Shown: positions 4,718 through 8,687 of the stretch, piece by piece
Layout: every line of letters begins with the position of its first letter
Position numbering within the stretch: position 1 is the first letter of the stretch
Assembly (NCBI GenBank): GCA_039679375.1
Contig: JBDKVA010000194.1
Location: 1 to 8,687 of the forward strand
Direction of reading: 5' to 3'
Length of the DNA stretch: 8,687 nucleotides
From: JBDKVA01 sp039679375
GTDB lineage: Bacteria > Bacillota > Clostridia > Acetivibrionales > DTU013
Made by a program: the position numbers and the translations under genes
The notes under the pieces: model-generated
Databases searched by the model: none
Told to the model about the DNA's origin: nothing
The model's input: the letters and a program-made list of their open reading frames with translations, nothing else

Positions 4718-5602
4718 ATGGCGGACGAGACACTGAAACGGCAGATGCGGACGACTAAAATGGAAATAGCTACACTGGAAGCAGAGCGTGAACAACAAAG
4801 GAAGGCGACTGCGGATCAAGCGGATAGGGAGACTTTAATCGCTCAGTGTTACAAGGCGATGGGTCAAATTCAGTCCGCCTATATGATTAGCAATTTTGCT
4901 GGCGCCAGCAGTTTTGTGTGGTTGAAGCAAGTCAAGGAAAGCGGAATTTATAAAGAGATACCAGGCATCGGAACATGGGAAAAGTTCTGTAAATCCGTTG
5001 GCATGTCTTCAAAAACAGCAGATGAGGGGATTCTCAGGTTACGGGTTTTCGGGCAGGAATTTTTGCTGGCGTGCCAGCAATTAAAGGTAGGTTACCGTGA
5101 TCTCCGCAAGCTTCAGCAACTAGCTAATGAAGGCGAGGTCATTATTGACCAAGAAGCCAACGTCATCACTATCGGTGAAGAATCCATCCCGATCAATGAG
5201 GAACACGCCGATGATCTGCAGGCAGCCATCGAAAAAATCATTGAGGATAAGGCTGAGGTTACGAAACGCGTAGAGAAGCTGGAGAAAGGGTTATCCGCGG
5301 CCGTTAAAGAGGAGACTAAATCACTGAAGGCCGAGAAAGACGCCCTTGTGAAAGAGGTAAAGCGTTTGAAGCCCTTCGACCCGGGAGAGAAGGACTTCCA
5401 GGCATCCGTTGATCAGATGGAAGAGGTCAAAGATGCGACATTGTCAACAATCGCGCTGATTTCCAAGTTCATCATCCGCGAAGATATCCAGAATGATCCG
5501 GTATCCATGGGGCTGATCGAAGGCCATATGCAATCCTTGGAATTGTGCCTTACCGACCTACGCAAGAGATGGGAAGAAAAAGTCAACCTGTACGGAGAAT
5601 AA
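4718..5602 (+). CDS. Conserved-looking coiled-coil protein encoded immediately before the transposase
   Basis: The gene encodes 294 residues from ATG 4718, chosen because AAGGAG ends six bases upstream; GTG 4703 and ATG 4715 are in-frame alternatives. Residues 1-35 are a charged helix. Residues 40-137 form the most ordered part: an ALIAQ-like helical start, YMISNFAGASSFVWLKQVKE, GIYKEIPGIGTWEKFCKSVG, MSSKTADEGILRLRVFGQEF and QLKVGYRDLRKL. The GTWEKFCKSVGMSSKTADEG segment looks like a helix-turn-helix. Residues 165-217 are a strong coiled coil, and the tail is helical. The stop is three bases before the transposase ATG, so they are tightly coupled. I do not recognise a named family. A DNA-binding accessory to transposition or to phage development is a reasonable inference from the HTH-like segment and gene order, not a demonstrated role. 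Confidence 0.75.
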   Translation: MADETLKRQMRTTKMEIATLEAEREQQRKATADQADRETLIAQCYKAMGQIQSAYMISNFAGASSFVWLKQVKESGIYKEIPGIGTWEKFCKSVGMSSKTADEGILRLRVFGQEFLLACQQLKVGYRDLRKLQQLANEGEVIIDQEANVITIGEESIPINEEHADDLQAAIEKIIEDKAEVTKRVEKLEKGLSAAVKEETKSLKAEKDALVKEVKRLKPFDPGEKDFQASVDQMEEVKDATLSTIALISKFIIREDIQNDPVSMGLIEGHMQSLELCLTDLRKRWEEKVNLYGE

Positions 5603-5605
5603 GCC

Positions 5606-7195
5606 ATGACAAAGCAGATCGATCCGGCTATCCTGAACATGGTTAAAACAGACCTGAATAACGCACCCCGCGGTAGTAGAACTACGGTTATGCAGTCATG
5701 GGCTAACCGGCTGGATGTCAGCTTTCAATCACTCTACCGGGTATTTCCTGCCGGACGCACCCGCAAGGGAGAGCGGCAGATTGCAGGGATTGAAGAGGCG
5801 GCGATCACCGTGGCCAAGATCAAGGCGCGGCCTCCTGAACATCGCGGCCAAATTACCACGGCCGATGCCCTGAAAATAGCCCTCGATAATGAATTAATCC
5901 CCTCCTCCCTGGCTGCGGTACCCGCCGGAACATTCGACCGGGTACTGCGCGAAATCGGCGCCAACAAACAGCGCCGCCGTATCGAGCGCTTCCAGGCCGA
6001 GCGTCCCAATGAAATGCACCATGTTGATGCATCCAGTTCCAATTGTTTCTATGTGCATCACGAATTGCCGGATGGCGACTATGTACTGCGCCTGCATGGC
6101 GGAACCAAGGATTACAAAAACAAGCCGGTGCCGATCAGGCTACGGCCCTGGATATATGGACTCACTGATGATTACAGCGGTTATCACTGCGCTCGTTATG
6201 TTGCGGCACTGGGCGAAAGCGCCGGAGATAATCTTGATTTTCTCTGCTGGGCCTGGTCGCAGATCCCGGGAAAAGAACTATTCGGACTGCCGGAGAAGAT
6301 CAAAGGAGACCACGGGCCGATGATGTCATCGGACGGTATTCCTGATTGGTTTGAGCGCCTCGGAATAACGATTGACCCGTCCGAAGTGCTCAATAAAGAC
6401 GCCCACGGGAAGATTGAGCGTCCCTGGCGCACCATGTGGCAGCGCTTTGAAATTCCTTTCTTTGCCGAATCGGATTGGAAGAAATTCGAGATAACTCTTT
6501 CCGAACTGAATATCCGTTTCATGCGGTATCAACAAGAATATAACGAACGGGCACACCGCTTCGAGAAGACAATTACTCGCCGCCAGGCATGGCTTAAGAT
6601 CAATCAATGCGGTGGCGCCATCGCGGTTCCGGAAAACGCGATCAAGACTATCGTCCGCCGCTACTCACGCAAGCTTGACCAAGCCGGCTGCTTCAGCATC
6701 GATAAAATAATTTATGAGGTCAAAGGGCTGCATGACGCCTGGGTCTGGATTTATATGGGCATGTTTGACGACCGCATAGTTGCGGTTGATCAACGAACCG
6801 GTGAAACATATGAAGTTGAAGACTTCACACCTAACCGGCTCGGCGAATATACGGCAACAAAAGAAACGCCTTACCAGCAGGTGCGCAAAGCGGCGGTGGA
6901 GCTTACCGGAATCCACAATACACTCTACACGGAAGATGTGGCGGCACCTGTAAATGTGGCGCAATTTCCTACCAGGATCAAGGAAGTCAAGCAGGTTCAG
7001 GACCCACTCAGTGTTGATACGTTTCCATCCATGAAGGCAGCTATAAATGAGTTTCAGGCGCTGTGCGGGTTTGCGTTGGATCAAGGAAGCCGGGATGAAG
7101 TTGAGTCCCTAATCCTGGAGAACGGACTTTCCAGGCGTTATGTGATCGATCTGGCAATGGAAATCCAGGCGGAACAAGCAAGAGCGGCATTGTGA
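5606..7195 (+). CDS. MuA-family DDE transposase
   Basis: This 529-residue protein is the catalytic transposase of the element. Residues 22-118 contain two helix-turn-helix-like regions (around 25-50 and 60-118) expected to bind the element ends. The RNase H-like catalytic core (rve fold) follows: D141 in MHHVDAS, the GLTDDYSGYHCARYV strand at 185-199, D235 in KGDHGPMMSSDG, and E271 in AHGKIERPWR. D235 and E271 are separated by 35 residues, the classic D, D(35)E spacing, so the enzyme looks active. Residues 340-440 fit the beta-barrel Mu transposase C-terminal domain (WVWIYMGMFDDRIVAVDQRT, then GETYEV). The 470-529 tail is helical and could contact the ATPase. GGAG lies eight bases before the ATG. 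At 529 residues it is shorter than Mu A (663), which may mean a missing N-terminal enhancer-binding subdomain. Confidence 0.9.
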   Translation: MTKQIDPAILNMVKTDLNNAPRGSRTTVMQSWANRLDVSFQSLYRVFPAGRTRKGERQIAGIEEAAITVAKIKARPPEHRGQITTADALKIALDNELIPSSLAAVPAGTFDRVLREIGANKQRRRIERFQAERPNEMHHVDASSSNCFYVHHELPDGDYVLRLHGGTKDYKNKPVPIRLRPWIYGLTDDYSGYHCARYVAALGESAGDNLDFLCWAWSQIPGKELFGLPEKIKGDHGPMMSSDGIPDWFERLGITIDPSEVLNKDAHGKIERPWRTMWQRFEIPFFAESDWKKFEITLSELNIRFMRYQQEYNERAHRFEKTITRRQAWLKINQCGGAIAVPENAIKTIVRRYSRKLDQAGCFSIDKIIYEVKGLHDAWVWIYMGMFDDRIVAVDQRTGETYEVEDFTPNRLGEYTATKETPYQQVRKAAVELTGIHNTLYTEDVAAPVNVAQFPTRIKEVKQVQDPLSVDTFPSMKAAINEFQALCGFALDQGSRDEVESLILENGLSRRYVIDLAMEIQAEQARAAL

Positions 7196-7205
7196 TTTTA
7201 ATCTT

Positions 7206-7230
7206 GGGACACGTAACAAGTACATGTCCC
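7206..7230. repeat. Near-perfect 10-bp stem-loop between transposase and ATPase genes
   Basis: GGGACACGTA (7206-7215) pairs with TACATGTCCC (7221-7230) around an ACAAG loop, with one mismatch. It occupies most of the 68-bp gap before the ATPase Shine-Dalgarno (GAAAGGAGG, 7246-7254). No T-run follows, so it is not an obvious terminator. Its GGGACA...TGTCCC form resembles repetitive extragenic palindromes found near IS200-type genes in some proteobacteria. It might instead moderate expression of the ATPase relative to the transposase. Confidence 0.7.
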
Positions 7231-7263
7231 CGAAAAACACATTTTGAAAGGAGGCAGACGTTA

Positions 7264-8169
7264 ATGAGCTACATGACAAGATTAGAAATATTTGGAAACC
7301 TTGGGTACCGTGTAGACCCATTTCGGAAGGCGCGGTTTGCTACCGGAGACATGACGCGGACCATGCGCATACTCACGATGGCGGTAGAATCTCACGCGAT
7401 GGTAAGCATCGTGGGCGACCGCGGTATCGGCAAAAGCGAGGCGGTTGGTGCTGCCCTCGATAAGCTGGGTGTGCGCCGGGTAGTAGTCAACCGGGCTCAG
7501 AAGGAAAAGACAACCATCGCCGATATTGAAAAGGCGATCATCCTGGATCTATCCGATGAATCCCCTAAGCGAGGCGCGGAAACATGCTCCAGGCAGGTGC
7601 GCAGGATCATGGGCGAGGCCAGCCGCAAGCAAAAGATTGCCCTGGTCATCGAAGAGGCGCAGCGCCTGCACGCATCAACCCTGCGCAGCTTGAAGACACT
7701 ACGGGAAATCGAATGGATGGGAGAAAAAGAGCTTTTCACCGTTATCCTGGTCGCGCAGTCTGATCCGATGAACCGGTCCGGAGTATCGGAAGTTAGGTTG
7801 CGCACGGACATGGTTCGGATGCAAGGGCTTTCCGCCAATGAAGCTGCGCAATATGTCCGGAGAACGCTGGGAAAGCATTTTGAAGCGGCAGCAATAGATC
7901 AGCTCACGGAATTGCCCCAGGCAACAAACTATCTTGATCTCCAGGAACTATGTGTCCGCCTTCTGAATATCGCGCTGGCAGACGGGCGGGAACAAGTGTC
8001 TACTGACGATGTCAATTGTGTTTGTGCAGCAGAGCCCACTCCGGTACCGGCTGGAACTCAAAAAAAGGCAGTCACAGCGTTGTCCGGTAAAGATGCGCTG
8101 GCATCCGTGCTCGCACGAAAAAACGGCAAGGGTAATGTTGAGGAAATGGGGAGGGCTGTTGGATGCTGA
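7264..8169 (+). CDS. MuB/TnsC-like AAA+ ATPase for target selection
   Basis: The start at ATG 7264 is fixed by the strong GAAAGGAGG nine bases upstream; a GTG at 7192 overlapping the transposase stop is less likely. The 301-residue product has a Walker A motif GDRGIGKS (51-58), a Walker B region ALVIEEAQRL (126-135), a sensor-1 strand VILVAQSD (160-167), and Arg residues at 178 and 180 in VRLRTDMVRM that could act as finger/sensor. An AAA+ lid domain follows at about 186-250. In Mu and Tn7 such ATPases form filaments on DNA and direct the transposase to target sites, and that role is inferred here from its place after the transposase. The Walker B motif carries Glu-Glu (E130, E131) where Asp-Glu is usual. 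Unlike Mu B it starts directly with the AAA+ module and lacks an N-terminal HTH domain. Confidence 0.87.
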   Translation: MSYMTRLEIFGNLGYRVDPFRKARFATGDMTRTMRILTMAVESHAMVSIVGDRGIGKSEAVGAALDKLGVRRVVVNRAQKEKTTIADIEKAIILDLSDESPKRGAETCSRQVRRIMGEASRKQKIALVIEEAQRLHASTLRSLKTLREIEWMGEKELFTVILVAQSDPMNRSGVSEVRLRTDMVRMQGLSANEAAQYVRRTLGKHFEAAAIDQLTELPQATNYLDLQELCVRLLNIALADGREQVSTDDVNCVCAAEPTPVPAGTQKKAVTALSGKDALASVLARKNGKGNVEEMGRAVGC

Positions 8170-8642
8170 GACTGAAAGAAGCATTAAAGGGATGCGGGAT
8201 AAGACAGCAGGAAGTTGTGCGTGTCACCGGATTTAGTAAAGCGCAGGTAAGCATTACCCTTTCCACTGGCAAACTCCCTGCAGGAGAGGAGAAATTCAAG
8301 GCGGGCGTGATCGAGTTGGCGGCAAAAACCAATCTCGGTTACTGGTTGGAGGAACACGGAATGGGCGTGGAATCACTGTTTGAAGTCATTACTGCTGCCG
8401 AAAAACCGGCAAGTGCAAGCCCTACTTCCGCAGACCTCGATACAGCGTTGATCAACTATGCAGGTCTCGTGGCCCTCGGGCAAACATTGAATTCCGACGA
8501 GGCGATCTCGCTGATCCGCGTGTCCAGGTATTTGCTCTTCCAGGTACGCTGTTTAATGGTCAGAATCCCGGATTATGCTGATGACAGCAGCATTGATGAA
8601 ATCGGGAATAAAGTAAAGGCATTGCTCACGGGAGGCTGCTGA
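8163..8642 (+). CDS. HTH protein translationally coupled to the ATPase gene
   Basis: The start codon at 8163 lies inside the last codons of the ATPase gene (its TGA is 8167-8169), with GGGGAGG eight bases upstream. The 159-residue product begins with an XRE-like helix-turn-helix at residues 4-40: LKEALKGCGIRQQEVVRVTG followed by FSKAQVSITLSTGKLPAG. A short region YWLEEHGMGVESLF and a polar linker (80-92) lead to a helical C-terminal part. The HTH resembles in layout the N-terminal DNA-binding domain of Mu B. Since the adjacent ATPase lacks that domain, this may be its detached partner, though an independent early regulator fits equally well. The family is not certain. Confidence 0.68.
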   Translation: MLRLKEALKGCGIRQQEVVRVTGFSKAQVSITLSTGKLPAGEEKFKAGVIELAAKTNLGYWLEEHGMGVESLFEVITAAEKPASASPTSADLDTALINYAGLVALGQTLNSDEAISLIRVSRYLLFQVRCLMVRIPDYADDSSIDEIGNKVKALLTGGC

Positions 8643-8646
8643 AACA

Positions 8647-8687
8647 ATGATGATCAAAAAGATCGAAACCTACATCGGACAGGTGCC
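8647..8687 (+). CDS. Start of a further early gene, cut by the window end
   Basis: Only the first 13 codons are visible (MMIKKIETYIGQV). GGAGG at 8631-8635 is 11 or 14 bases from the two adjacent ATG codons, a somewhat long spacing. The gap to the previous stop is four bases, so it continues the operon. Nothing can be said about function. Confidence 0.5.
   Translation, partial: MMIKKIETYIGQV

Larger units (their letters stand above)
402..8687 (+). mobile_element. Mu-like transposable element (probable prophage), left part; right end outside window
   Basis: Everything after the broken GH15 gene is organised like the left half of a Mu-type element: minus-strand repressor, divergent small Ner-like HTH gene, a block of small early genes, a DDE transposase (5606-7195) and an AAA+ ATPase (7264-8169). 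Host similarity is lost at about 402. A TG that could be the terminal dinucleotide of a Mu/Tn7-type end occurs at 426-427 (TGTGAAAATACG), so the true terminus is somewhere in 402-428; 402 is used here as the outer limit. Structural phage genes and the right end are not in view, so an independent Mu-like transposon cannot be excluded. The cargo and repressor region (420-3011) looks more AT-rich than the transposition core. Confidence 0.75.

Noticed and set aside
6009..6323. Plus-strand frame of 104 codons inside the transposase gene
   Set aside because: It lies wholly within the catalytic core of a full-length DDE transposase in another frame; no independent support.

Overview
The window appears to hold the left portion of a Mu-like transposable element, most likely a transposable prophage, sitting in a bacterial chromosome. 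The flanking gene at 3-401 encodes part of a glycoside hydrolase family 15 (GH15) enzyme. Its reading frame collapses just after the conserved WEIRGTPRH block, and element sequence follows. Most genes have clear Shine-Dalgarno sites, so the host is a bacterium. The DDE transposase plus AAA+ ATPase pair and the divergent repressor suggest a Gram-negative, perhaps deltaproteobacterial, host, but that assignment is inference.

Layout. (1) 3-419: truncated GH15 gene. (2) About 402-500: likely left end of the element, with four short TGGTTT/TGCTTT repeats spaced about one helical turn apart. (3) 520-2360, minus strand, AT-rich: three cargo genes, each starting with a signal peptide or membrane segment. 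They encode a coiled-coil protein with a small C-terminal domain, a phospholipase-D-type nuclease, and an OB-fold (tRNA_anti-like) protein. (4) 2439-3311: control switch, with an XRE-type repressor on the minus strand and a small Ner/Cro-like HTH protein on the plus strand, separated by an AT-rich region with a TTGACA box and inverted and direct repeats. (5) 3360-5602, plus strand: early genes of mostly unknown role, including a CII/YmfL-like HTH candidate, a winged-helix protein and a conserved-looking 294-aa coiled-coil protein. A 17-bp tandem repeat lies between two of them. (6) 5606-8169: the transposition core, a MuA-family transposase with a complete D, D(35)E triad and a MuB-like AAA+ ATPase, with a stem-loop between them. 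(7) 8163-8687: a small HTH protein translationally coupled to the ATPase, and the start of one more gene.

How it fits together. The repressor would silence the plus-strand operon from the 3012-3056 region. When relieved, the Ner-like protein and the early regulators would tune expression. The transposase would then act on the element ends with the ATPase choosing targets. No head, tail or lysis genes and no right end are visible, so calling it a phage rather than a Mu-type transposon is an inference from the repressor/Ner/A/B order. The least described parts are the exported cargo between the left end and the repressor, the phased end repeats, and the split arrangement of the ATPase and the HTH that follows it.
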